DNA of 15,911 nucleotides from Phyllobacteriaceae bacterium. Lineage in GTDB: Bacteria > Pseudomonadota > Alphaproteobacteria > Rhizobiales > Ancalomicrobiaceae. How positions within the stretch are numbered: position 1 is the first letter of the stretch; each line of letters starts with the position of its first letter. The notes under the pieces are model-generated. The model had not been told where the DNA came from and made no database searches. It saw only the letters and a list, made by a program, of their open reading frames with translations. A program made the translations under genes and the position numbers. Below are positions 6,167 through 12,713 of the stretch, one piece after another. The stretch is taken from the NCBI GenBank assembly GCA_012517025.1, contig JAAYVT010000762.1, positions 1 through 15,911 on the forward strand, written 5' to 3'.

Positions 6167-6891
6167 CCATGCGCGTTCTGATTCTGGCGGGAGGACCGGC
6201 CGTCGAGACCGACGCGCCGTCGGTCCTGCTCGCCGAACGGTCGGGAGAACTCCTCGTCGAACGCATCGCCCGGCAGCTCGGCGAGCTGCGGGCGCAGATG
6301 ATCTTCGTCCTCCGTCAGCAAGACATCGGCCGCCATCACATCGACGACGTCGTCCGCCTCGCGGTGCCCGGCGCCGAGATCGTGGTGATCGGCCGTGAGA
6401 CCGGCGGCGCCGCCTGCACCGCGCTGCTCGCGGTCCATCACTTCGCTCCCGACGAAGAGCTGCTCGTGCTCGCCGCCAACGAGTTTCTCGACATCGACTA
6501 TCCGCAGACGATCGCGGAATTCCGGGCCCGGGAGCTCGACGCGGCGACCGTCGTGTTTCCGTCGCTGCATCCGCGCTATTCCTACGTGGCGCTCGACGAC
6601 GCCGGTCTGGTCGTCGAGGCGGCGGAGAAGCGGCCGATCTCACGGTTGGCGGCCGCCGGATTCTACTGGTATCGCCGCGCCGGCGACTTCGTCGACGCCG
6701 CCGAGGACATGATCCGCAAGGACGCCCAGGTCGACGGAGCCTTCTATCTCAGCCTGACCTTCAATCAGCTGGTGCTGCGGCAGAAGCGGATCGGCGTCCG
6801 CGAGATCGACGGACGGCGCTACATCCCGTTGAAGTCGAAGCACCAGATCGCGGTCTATGAAGGGGAAATCTCGGGGGAGAGGACGCGATGA
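6163..6891 (+). CDS. Degenerate nucleotidyltransferase-fold protein (likely pseudoenzyme)
   Basis: A 242-residue protein collinear with the nucleotidyltransferase at 4150-4911. Shared landmarks are a hydrophobic first strand ending in LAGG, a GGAACTALLA loop (GAACTVLRA in the partner), a 'Y-x-x-x-D-[ED]-[AN]-G-L-V-x-E' segment, and DGAFYLSLTFNQLV (NGEFYVAPVYNGLV in the partner). The catalytic features are missing: G-x-G-x-R is replaced by GGPAVETD, the PKP lysine motif by PSVLL, and the NSDQ metal-ligand region by ANEF. It is therefore unlikely to catalyse nucleotidyl transfer by the usual mechanism. It may be a regulatory or heteromeric partner of the active paralogue, or bind a sugar or nucleotide. 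ATG 6163 overlaps the HAD stop and has GAGGTGA at 6152-6158; ATG 6169 is an alternative. The stop overlaps the cupin start. Confidence 0.78.
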   Translation: MTMRVLILAGGPAVETDAPSVLLAERSGELLVERIARQLGELRAQMIFVLRQQDIGRHHIDDVVRLAVPGAEIVVIGRETGGAACTALLAVHHFAPDEELLVLAANEFLDIDYPQTIAEFRARELDAATVVFPSLHPRYSYVALDDAGLVVEAAEKRPISRLAAAGFYWYRRAGDFVDAAEDMIRKDAQVDGAFYLSLTFNQLVLRQKRIGVREIDGRRYIPLKSKHQIAVYEGEISGERTR

Positions 6892-7235
6892 AAAGTGCAC
6901 GTCTCGCCGACATGACCGGCGGCTGGTTCGTCGGCGACTTCCTTCCGGTGGTCCAGGCGTCGAAGGACTGCGAGGTCGCGGTCAAACACTATCGCAGCGG
7001 CGACCGCGAAGCGCTGCATCATCATCGTGTCGCCACCGAGATCACGTTGATCGTATCGGGGCGCGTGCGCATGTGCGACCGGGAATGGGGGGAAGGCGAC
7101 ATCGTCGTGCTGGCACCCGGCGAAGCGACGAGTTTCGAGGCGCTGACCGACGCGGTGAACGTCGTGGTCAAGCTTCCGTCGGTCAAGAACGACAAGTTTC
7201 TCGGCGAATTGCCGCCGCCGTCCATCGAGGAGTGA
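6888..7235 (+). CDS. Single-domain cupin protein
   Basis: A 115-residue small cupin. Cupin motif 1 is seen as HHHRVATEITLIVSGRV (His44-His46, Glu51), fitting the 'H-x-H ... E-x-x-x-x-x-x-G' metal-binding pattern. The second half is GEGDIVVLAPGEATSFEAL, with the typical G-D-x-x-x-x-x-P-x-x turn but no clear second histidine at the usual motif 2 place. Small cupins can be sugar epimerases or isomerases, dioxygenases, or ligand-binding proteins; nothing here selects among them. It starts at an ATGA overlap with the nucleotidyltransferase-like gene and ends five bases before the next ATG. In this cassette it may act on the sugar-like precursor (inference). Confidence 0.85.
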   Translation: MKSARLADMTGGWFVGDFLPVVQASKDCEVAVKHYRSGDREALHHHRVATEITLIVSGRVRMCDREWGEGDIVVLAPGEATSFEALTDAVNVVVKLPSVKNDKFLGELPPPSIEE

Positions 7236-7239
7236 GTGA

Positions 7240-7896
7240 ATGAAGGTCGCCATCTTCATGCGAGGCCCGTTCCGACCCGACCTGGAATCGGGTCTGGTGC
7301 GGGCTCGGGCGCTCGCCCAGGAGGTCCGAGATCACGGCGGCGAGCCGACCCTGTTCTTCGCCACCTGGATGCTTGAGGACCGCGCCGCCTTGGCGACCCT
7401 CGTCGCACAGCCCGACGTCGGCAACGTCCTGGCCGTCGAGCCGCCGTCGGACGAGATGATCTACCGGATCTGCGGGATCACCGAACTCCCCAACGGCAAG
7501 GACGTCCGCAACGTCTTCTATCAGTATTTTCTGTCACGGGTCGGTCTCGAAGTCGTCGACCGCACCGGCAAGTTCGACTTCGTCGTCCATTCTCGCCCCG
7601 ATCTCGACATACGCTTCGGCGAGCACTTCGACGAATGGTTCACCGAAGGGTTCTATACGACGATTCATTTCGGCTCCCGGGAAGGGTTGGGTTTCACGAA
7701 CGATCAGATCGGCGTCGCGACGCCCGAGAACATGTATTCGTTCTGGAACTACGGCACCCTGGAAAACCTCGGCGAGATGATCCGTCAGGCGGGAATTCCG
7801 GAAAACGTCCTCGACAAGATGTACCTGAATTCGGGCGTACAGCCGAAGGCCGGCGTCTGCGAGGTCTGGCGCCTCGACGAACGGCGCTTTCTCTGA
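7240..7896 (+). CDS. WavE-like putative polysaccharide glycosyltransferase
   Basis: A 218-residue soluble protein that closes the cassette. The start has a strong SD (GAGGAG at 7227-7232, seven bases before ATG 7240). The N-terminus KVAIFMRGPFRPD and the central FDFVVHSRPDLDIRFGEHFD resemble WavE-type LPS-core proteins, where an 'R-x-D-x-D/x-[IL]' element follows a beta strand. The stretch GLGFTNDQIGVATPENMYSF is typical of proteins of this kind that contain a D-Q-[IF] motif before a tyrosine. The Arg-Pro-Asp-x-Asp segment could be a DxD-like metal and nucleotide-sugar site. A role in transferring the group made by the preceding enzymes to the polysaccharide is plausible but inferred; the family assignment is tentative and no search was possible. 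Confidence 0.55.
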   Translation: MKVAIFMRGPFRPDLESGLVRARALAQEVRDHGGEPTLFFATWMLEDRAALATLVAQPDVGNVLAVEPPSDEMIYRICGITELPNGKDVRNVFYQYFLSRVGLEVVDRTGKFDFVVHSRPDLDIRFGEHFDEWFTEGFYTTIHFGSREGLGFTNDQIGVATPENMYSFWNYGTLENLGEMIRQAGIPENVLDKMYLNSGVQPKAGVCEVWRLDERRFL

Positions 7897-7900
7897 CCGA

Positions 7901-7914
7901 GCGACGCGCGTCGC
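7901..7914. repeat. Perfect 14-bp palindrome after the polysaccharide cassette
   Basis: GCGACGCGCGTCGC begins five bases after the stop at 7894-7896 and is fully self-complementary. As RNA it gives a 5-bp stem with a GCGC loop. It could mark the transcript end, but no T-tract follows, so a Rho-independent terminator is not supported. Confidence 0.35.
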
Positions 7915-8032
7915 CGGATCGAAGATCAACGGCCGGGGCGAAGCCGTCTCGGCCGATCGGACGCCGAGGGTCCGCTTCCGCCGGCGTTCCCGCCGAAAGC
8001 CCGATGACCCTCGTTCCCACCGCGCCGCATGG

Positions 8033-8065
8033 CGCCGGCGACGATCGATGCTAGGATCGCCGGCG
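8033..8065 (+). repeat. Inverted repeat upstream of the ABC exporter operon
   Basis: CGCCGGCGA at 8033-8041 and its exact reverse complement at 8057-8065 flank a 15-base loop, and the repeat ends at the first base of the SD (GAGGG, 8065-8069) of the ATPase gene. It could be an operator or a leader hairpin influencing ribosome access. The core CGCCGGCG is itself palindromic and such sequences are common in high-GC genomes, so chance is possible. Confidence 0.4.
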
Positions 8066-8073
8066 AGGGCGAC

Positions 8074-8781
8074 ATGGCGGAAACGATCCTGAGGACCGAG
8101 GCGCTCGGTAAGATCTACACCACCGGCGCGGTCGAGGTGGCGGCGTTGCGCGGCGTCGACTTCGGGGCGCGCGAGGGCGAGTTCGTCGTCCTGCTCGGAC
8201 CCTCGGGGTCGGGCAAGTCGACCTTCCTCAACATCGTCGGTGGGCTCGACCGGGCGACCAGCGGGCGGGTGTTCTTCGCCGATCACGATCTGACGCAAGC
8301 GAGCGACCGGGCGCTGACCCTCTATCGTCGCGACCACGTCGGCTTCGTCTTCCAGTTCTACAATCTGGTGCCGAGCCTGACGGCGCGCGAGAACGTGGCG
8401 TTGGTCACCGAGATCGCCCGCGATCCGATGAAGCCGGAGGAGGCGCTGGCGGTCGTCGGCCTCGCCGACCGCCTCGATCATTTCCCCGCCCAGCTCTCCG
8501 GCGGCGAGCAGCAACGGGTGGCGATCGCCCGCGCCATCGCCAAGCGACCGGGCCTGCTCTTGTGCGACGAGCCGACCGGCGCCCTCGATTCGACGACCGG
8601 CGTGCGGGTGCTGGAGGCGCTGACCCGGGTCAATCTCGACATCGGCGCGACCACCCTCGTCATCACCCACAACGTCGCCATCGCCGACGTCGCCGATCGG
8701 GTGGTTCACTTCGCCGACGGCCGCATCGTCGCCGACACGCCCAACCCGCGGCGGCGGGCGCCGAGCGAGATCGCGTGGTGA
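8074..8781 (+). CDS. ABC exporter ATP-binding protein (MacB/LolD type)
   Basis: A 235-residue ABC ATPase of the MacB/LolD/FtsE group. Motifs in order: A-loop region IYTTGAVEVAAL, Walker A GPSGSGKST (about residues 43-51), Q-loop FVFQFYNLVPSLTARENV, ABC signature LSGGEQQRVAIARA, Walker B LLLCDEPTGALD, and H-loop VITHN. The phrase F-Q-x-Y-N-L-[VL]-P-x-L-T-A-x-E-N-V is characteristic of the class that pairs with FtsX-fold permeases. I start at ATG 8074, with GAGGG at 8065-8069; the frame is open to 8029 but the extra residues are atypical. The permease gene begins three bases after its stop, and an adaptor gene follows. It powers a mechanotransmission-type exporter; the cargo is unknown. Confidence 0.95.
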   Translation: MAETILRTEALGKIYTTGAVEVAALRGVDFGAREGEFVVLLGPSGSGKSTFLNIVGGLDRATSGRVFFADHDLTQASDRALTLYRRDHVGFVFQFYNLVPSLTARENVALVTEIARDPMKPEEALAVVGLADRLDHFPAQLSGGEQQRVAIARAIAKRPGLLLCDEPTGALDSTTGVRVLEALTRVNLDIGATTLVITHNVAIADVADRVVHFADGRIVADTPNPRRRAPSEIAW

Positions 8782-8784
8782 CTC

Positions 8785-11148
8785 ATGAGCGTGCTGCGCG
8801 TCAAACTCCGTCGTGATCTCGTCCGCCTGTGGCCGCAGGTGCTGGCGATCGTGCTGGTCATGGCGGCGGGCTCGGCGACGCTGATCCTCGGCGTCGGCGC
8901 GCACGCGACGCTCTTCGAGACCCGCGCCGCCTATTACGAACGCCATCGCTTCGCCGACGTCTTCGCCGACCTCACCCGCGCGCCGAAGTCGCTCGGCGAG
9001 GAGATCGCCCGCATCCCCGGCGTCGCGGCGGTGGAGACGCGGATCGCCGAGATCGCGGTTCTCGACCTGCCGGATCTCGCCGAACCGGCCTCGGCGATGC
9101 TGGTGTCGGTACCCGACGGCCGCGAGTTGGCGGTCGACCGGTTGTTCATGGTGCGCGGGCGGATGCCGACGCCGGGCGACGAGCGCGAGGTGGTGGTGAG
9201 CAAGCCGTTCGCCGACGCCAACCGCTTCGATCTCGGCTCGCGCTTCGCCGCCCTGCTCGACGGCCGGCGGCGCGAGTTGACGGTGGTCGGCATCGCCCTG
9301 TCGCCGGAGTTCATCTACGCGATCGGTCCCGGCGACATCATGCCGGACGATCGCCGCTTCGGCATCGTGTGGATGTCGGAACACGCGCTCGCCGCCGCCT
9401 ACGACCGCACCGACGCCTTCTCCTCGGTGCATTTGCGGTTGATGCGCGGCGCCTCCGAGCCACAGGTGATCGCTCGTCTCGACGATCTGCTCGAGCGCTG
9501 GGGCGGACGCGGCGCCTACGGCCGGCGCGACCAGACCAGCCATGCCTTCCTCGACGCCGAGTTGAAACAGCTCGAGGCGATGAGCCGGATCCTGCCGCCG
9601 ATCTTCCTCGTCGTCGCGGCCTTCCTGGTCAACATGACGCTCGCCCGCACCATCGCGCTGGAGCGCGAGCAGATCGGCCTGATGAAGGCGCTCGGCCACG
9701 GCGACTTCGCGGTCGGTCGCCACTATCTGGAATTCGTCGGGGTGATCGCGCTGGTCGGCACCGCGCTCGGCATCGCCGTCGGCGTCTGGCTCGGCGACGG
9801 CATGGCGCGGCTCTACGCCGACTTCTTCCACTTCCCCTTCCTGGTCTTCCGCTGGAGCCCGGCGACCTGGGCGCTCGCCGGCGGCATCACGCTGACCGCC
9901 GCCTTCGCCGGGGCGGCGCAGACGGTCTCCCGGGTCGTCCGCCTCGCCCCGGCGATCGCCATGCAGCCGCCGGCGCCGGCGCGCTACCGCCACGGTCTCG
10001 CCGATCGGATCGCGCGGCGGCTGGGGCTGCGCCAGACCCTGGTGATGGTGATCCGCCACGTCGTCCATGCGCCCGGCCGGTCGCTCGGCTCGATCTTCGG
10101 CATCGCCCTGTCGGTCGCCGTGCTGGTCGGCTCGCTGTGGATCTACGGCTCGATGGATATGATGCTCGACGTCACCTTCCACCGCTCCGATCGCCAGGAC
10201 GCCACCCTCGGTTTCGTCCGCGAGCGGCCGTTCTCCGCCCTCGGCGAGGTCGCGGCGCTGCCGGGGGTGACGGTGGTCGAGCCGTTCCGCTCGATCCCGG
10301 CGAAGATCCGCAAGGGGCGGGTCGAGCGCCGCATCGCGATCTCCGGCCGGGCGCCCGGCGCCGACCTGTCGCGGGTGCTCGACGGCGACTTCCAGCCGGT
10401 GACGCTGCCCCGCGACGGCATCGCGCTCTCCGACATGCTGGCGCGCATCCTCGGGGTCGGGGTCGGCGACACCGTCGAGATCGAACTCTCCGAGCGCGAT
10501 CGCCGCGTCGTCGAGCAACCGGTGACGGCGATCATCACCACCTATCTCGGCCTCGGTGCCTTCATGGATCTCGACGCCGCCGGGCGGATGCTGCGCGAGG
10601 GCACCGCCCTCGACGGCGTCACCATCGCCTACGATACGGCCCGCGAGGGAGAGCTGTTCGCGGCCTTGAAGCAGACCCCGGTCGCCGCCTTCGTGGCACT
10701 GCAGAAGCGGGCGATGAAGATCTATCGCGACACGCTGCAGGAAAATCTGATGGTGATGATCACCGTCTACGTCACCCTCGGGATGATCGTCGCCTTCGGC
10801 GTGGTCTACAACTTCGCGCGGATCTCGCTCTCCGAGCAGGGCCGCGAGCTGGCGAGCCTGCGCGTCCTCGGCCTGACACGGAGCGAGGTGTCGGGCATTC
10901 TCTTCGCCGAGCTGGCGCTCCTGACCCTCGCCGCCCAACCGATCGGCTGGTCGATCGGATGGGGGTTGGCGTTGGCGATGGCGGCGGGCCTGGAGAACGA
11001 ACTCTACCGGGTGCCGGTGGTGATCCTGCCGAGCGTGCCGGCGGCGGCGAGCGCCGTGGTGATCGTGGCGGCGCTGCTGTCCGGTCTGGTGGTGCGGCGA
11101 CGGATCGACCGCCTCGACCTCGTCGAGGTCCTGAAGACGCGGGAGTGA
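8785..11148 (+). CDS. ABC exporter permease with two FtsX domains
   Basis: A 787-residue inner-membrane protein. One helix near the N-terminus (about 14-34) precedes a large periplasmic domain (35-265), then three helices form the first FtsX domain (about 268-290, 314-336, 359-380). A second N-terminal-type helix (432-452) precedes another periplasmic domain (455-650), then the second FtsX domain has helices at about 653-676, 704-730 and 753-772. Typical FtsX phrases appear after the first helix of each domain: LEREQIGLMKALGHG and LSEQGRELASLRVLGLT. The tandem fold gives both halves of the permease in one chain. Internal duplication is normal for this family. ATG 8785 follows the ATPase stop by three bases with a weak SD (GGTGA). 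It works with the ATPase and the HlyD-type adaptor gene at 11153. Confidence 0.93.
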   Translation: MSVLRVKLRRDLVRLWPQVLAIVLVMAAGSATLILGVGAHATLFETRAAYYERHRFADVFADLTRAPKSLGEEIARIPGVAAVETRIAEIAVLDLPDLAEPASAMLVSVPDGRELAVDRLFMVRGRMPTPGDEREVVVSKPFADANRFDLGSRFAALLDGRRRELTVVGIALSPEFIYAIGPGDIMPDDRRFGIVWMSEHALAAAYDRTDAFSSVHLRLMRGASEPQVIARLDDLLERWGGRGAYGRRDQTSHAFLDAELKQLEAMSRILPPIFLVVAAFLVNMTLARTIALEREQIGLMKALGHGDFAVGRHYLEFVGVIALVGTALGIAVGVWLGDGMARLYADFFHFPFLVFRWSPATWALAGGITLTAAFAGAAQTVSRVVRLAPAIAMQPPAPARYRHGLADRIARRLGLRQTLVMVIRHVVHAPGRSLGSIFGIALSVAVLVGSLWIYGSMDMMLDVTFHRSDRQDATLGFVRERPFSALGEVAALPGVTVVEPFRSIPAKIRKGRVERRIAISGRAPGADLSRVLDGDFQPVTLPRDGIALSDMLARILGVGVGDTVEIELSERDRRVVEQPVTAIITTYLGLGAFMDLDAAGRMLREGTALDGVTIAYDTAREGELFAALKQTPVAAFVALQKRAMKIYRDTLQENLMVMITVYVTLGMIVAFGVVYNFARISLSEQGRELASLRVLGLTRSEVSGILFAELALLTLAAQPIGWSIGWGLALAMAAGLENELYRVPVVILPSVPAAASAVVIVAALLSGLVVRRRIDRLDLVEVLKTRE

Positions 11149-11152
11149 CGAC

Positions 11153-12355
11153 GTGAAACGGCCGAGCCTGCGACTTCTCTCGTGGGTGGCGATCGGCGTC
11201 GGGGTGGCGGCCGCCTTCGCCTGGGCGGTCGCGCCGCGCCCGCTCGGCGTCGACGTCGGCGCGATCGAACGCGGCACGCTCGAGGTGACGGTCGAGGACG
11301 AGGGCGTCACCCGCATCCGCGACGTCTACGTCGTCTCCGCCCCGACCACCGGGCGGATGCTGCGTTCCGATCTCACCGTCGGCGACGCGGTCGCGGCGGG
11401 CAAGACGGTGGTGGCGCGGTTCGAACCGAGCGACCCGACGCTGCTCGACGTCCGCTCGCGCCGGGTCGGCGAGGCGACGGTCGAGGCGGCGGCGGCGGCG
11501 GTCGGGCTCGCCGAGGCGCAGTTGGCACAAGCGCGATCGCAACTCGACTTCGCCCGCGCCGATCTCGTCCGCGCCACCGAGCTCGCCGCTCGACGCACCA
11601 TTTCCGAACGCGCCCTCGACAAGGCGCGCCTCGACGTGGCGACGGCGGAGGCGACCGTGAAGGGCGGCGAGGCGACGCTCGAGGTGCGCCGCCGCGAACT
11701 CGAACAGGCCCGCGCCCAACTGCTGGAGCCCGGCGCCGGTGCCGCCCGCCGCCCCGACTGCTGCATTTCCATCCCCGCCCCGGTCGACGGCCGGGTCCTG
11801 CGGCTGGTGGTGGAGAGCGAACAGGTGGTGCAGGCCGGCAACCCGCTGGTCGAAATCGGCGATCCGAACGACCTCGAGATCGCGGTCGATCTCCTGTCGC
11901 GCGACGCAGTCCGGGTCCAGCCGGGGGCCGAGGCGCGGATCGAGAGCTGGGGCGGGGCCGAGATGCTCACCGCCCGCGTCCGCCGGGTCGAGCCGACCGG
12001 CTTCACCAAGGTCTCGGCGCTCGGTATCGAGGAACAGCGGGTCAAGGTGATCCTCGACCCGGAAGGCCCGCGCGAGGCTTGGGCGCGGCTCGGCCACGGC
12101 TACCGTGTGGTGGTGCGGATCACCGTGAAGCGCGTCGAAAACGTGCCGCTGGTGCCGATCGGCGCGTTGTTCCGCTCCGGCGAAGCCTGGGCGGTGTTCC
12201 GGGCCGAGGGCGACCGGGCGCGGCTCACACGGCTCGAGATCGGCGATCGCAATCAGCGCTTCGCGGTGGCGACGGCCGGGCTGGAGCCGGGCGCGCGGGT
12301 GATCCTGCACCCTTCCGGAGACCTCGTCGACGGCGCTCGGATCGCTCCGCGCTGA
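11153..12355 (+). CDS. HlyD-family periplasmic adaptor subunit of ABC exporter
   Basis: A 400-residue membrane-fusion protein. An uncleaved anchor or signal segment (about residues 8-26, WVAIGVGVAAAFAWAV) is followed by the first half of the barrel-sandwich (biotinyl-lipoyl-like) domain (VYVVSAPTTGRMLRSDLTVG). An Ala/Glu/Arg-rich coiled-coil hairpin spans about residues 95-195. The second lipoyl half is ISIPAPVDGRVLRLVVESEQ, and beta-barrel and membrane-proximal domains form the C-terminus. A Cys-Cys pair sits just before the second lipoyl half. It would join the FtsX permease to an outer-membrane channel (TolC-like, not encoded here). GTG 11153 is preceded by GGGAG (11141-11145) at seven bases. 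Its stop lies inside a strong hairpin (12344-12364). Confidence 0.93.
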   Translation: MKRPSLRLLSWVAIGVGVAAAFAWAVAPRPLGVDVGAIERGTLEVTVEDEGVTRIRDVYVVSAPTTGRMLRSDLTVGDAVAAGKTVVARFEPSDPTLLDVRSRRVGEATVEAAAAAVGLAEAQLAQARSQLDFARADLVRATELAARRTISERALDKARLDVATAEATVKGGEATLEVRRRELEQARAQLLEPGAGAARRPDCCISIPAPVDGRVLRLVVESEQVVQAGNPLVEIGDPNDLEIAVDLLSRDAVRVQPGAEARIESWGGAEMLTARVRRVEPTGFTKVSALGIEEQRVKVILDPEGPREAWARLGHGYRVVVRITVKRVENVPLVPIGALFRSGEAWAVFRAEGDRARLTRLEIGDRNQRFAVATAGLEPGARVILHPSGDLVDGARIAPR

Positions 12356-12399
12356 TCGCGGAGCCCGGACGTCGGCGCCGGGAGCGGATCCGTCGTTTT
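12344..12399 (+). terminator. Possible transcription terminator of the ABC exporter operon
   Basis: GCTCCGCG (12344-12351) pairs perfectly with CGCGGAGC (12357-12364) around a five-base loop that contains most of the adaptor stop codon. Downstream lie CCCGG (12364-12368) with CCGGG (12378-12382), a short CGGATCCG palindrome (12385-12392), and TTTT at 12396-12399. The T-run is short and some distance from the strongest stem, so a terminator is plausible but not certain. It would separate the exporter from the monooxygenase operon. Confidence 0.4.
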
Positions 12400-12441
12400 C
12401 TCAAATGATGAAGACGATCGGCGCGGCGACCGGCGACTTTC

Positions 12442-12452
12442 TGCTGTCAGCA
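12442..12452. promoter_or_regulatory. Candidate upstream activator site 1 (TGCTG-T-CAGCA)
   Basis: An 11-bp inverted repeat centred about 208 bases upstream of the predicted sigma-54 start. Bacterial enhancer-binding proteins usually bind palindromes 100-200 bases upstream. The sequence does not match the XylR/DmpR consensus, so the assignment rests on position and symmetry only. Confidence 0.25.
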
Positions 12453-12532
12453 AACGACGAACGCCGCCGGCGGTCGGCACGGCGCGGGTGCACTGCGGAA
12501 AGCGACGTCCGTACAGAAGTTTCACACCGATG

Positions 12533-12545
12533 TTTCGGATCGAAA
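12533..12545. promoter_or_regulatory. Candidate upstream activator site 2 (TTTCG-GAT-CGAAA)
   Basis: A 13-bp inverted repeat centred about 116 bases upstream of the predicted start of the sigma-54 promoter, a normal distance for an enhancer-binding protein. Its TTTCG/CGAAA arms also occur in the core of the palindrome at 12606-12621, so one protein might recognise both. No consensus for a known activator is matched. Confidence 0.3.
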
Positions 12546-12605
12546 GCTTCGGGAAATCGGCCCGTCGACACGGCCGCGGTCGCCGAGACCCCTTACCGCG
12601 ACGCA

Positions 12606-12621
12606 ATATTTTCGAAAATAT
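12606..12621. promoter_or_regulatory. Perfect 16-bp AT-rich palindrome next to the sigma-54 promoter
   Basis: ATATTTTCGAAAATAT is exactly self-complementary and stands out in otherwise GC-rich DNA. It ends seven bases before the -24 element (12629), centred near -41 from the predicted start. A site here could be an operator, an activator-contact site, or a bendable tract aiding loop formation; it does not fit the IHF consensus. Confidence 0.5.
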
Positions 12622-12628
12622 CACTCAA

Positions 12629-12643
12629 TGGCACTCATTTTGC
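12629..12643 (+). promoter_or_regulatory. Sigma-54 (RpoN) promoter of the monooxygenase operon
   Basis: TGGCAC at 12629-12634 and TTGC at 12640-12643 match the -24/-12 consensus TGGCACG-N4-TTGC[AT], with GG and GC at the required spacing; only the seventh base and the final base differ. Transcription should begin near 12655, giving a leader of about 59 bases before ATG 12714. Sigma-54 control by an aromatic-sensing enhancer-binding protein is well established for several toluene and phenol hydroxylase operons, which fits the genes downstream. Confidence 0.8.
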
Positions 12644-12713
12644 CAAATGTCGTTCGCGCCGCGTTCGACAGCGAGGCGGCGCCCAGAAAACGACGAGCCT
12701 CGAGGGAAACGCC

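Noticed and set aside
7534..11316. Very long open frame on the minus strand (about 1260 codons)
   Set aside because: It lies antisense to the exporter genes, which have clear family motifs. Its translation is rich in Asp, Arg, His and Gln, typical of the reverse strand of GC-biased coding DNA, with no recognisable domain.
12545..12629. IHF site between the candidate activator site and the sigma-54 promoter
   Set aside because: No match to WATCAA-N4-TTR was found by eye; the AT-rich palindrome is a different kind of element.
12405..12713. N-terminal extension of TmoA by 103 codons
   Set aside because: The stretch contains the sigma-54 promoter and palindrome and has no TmoA similarity. ATG 12714 has a good SD and places all diiron ligands at T4MO numbering.
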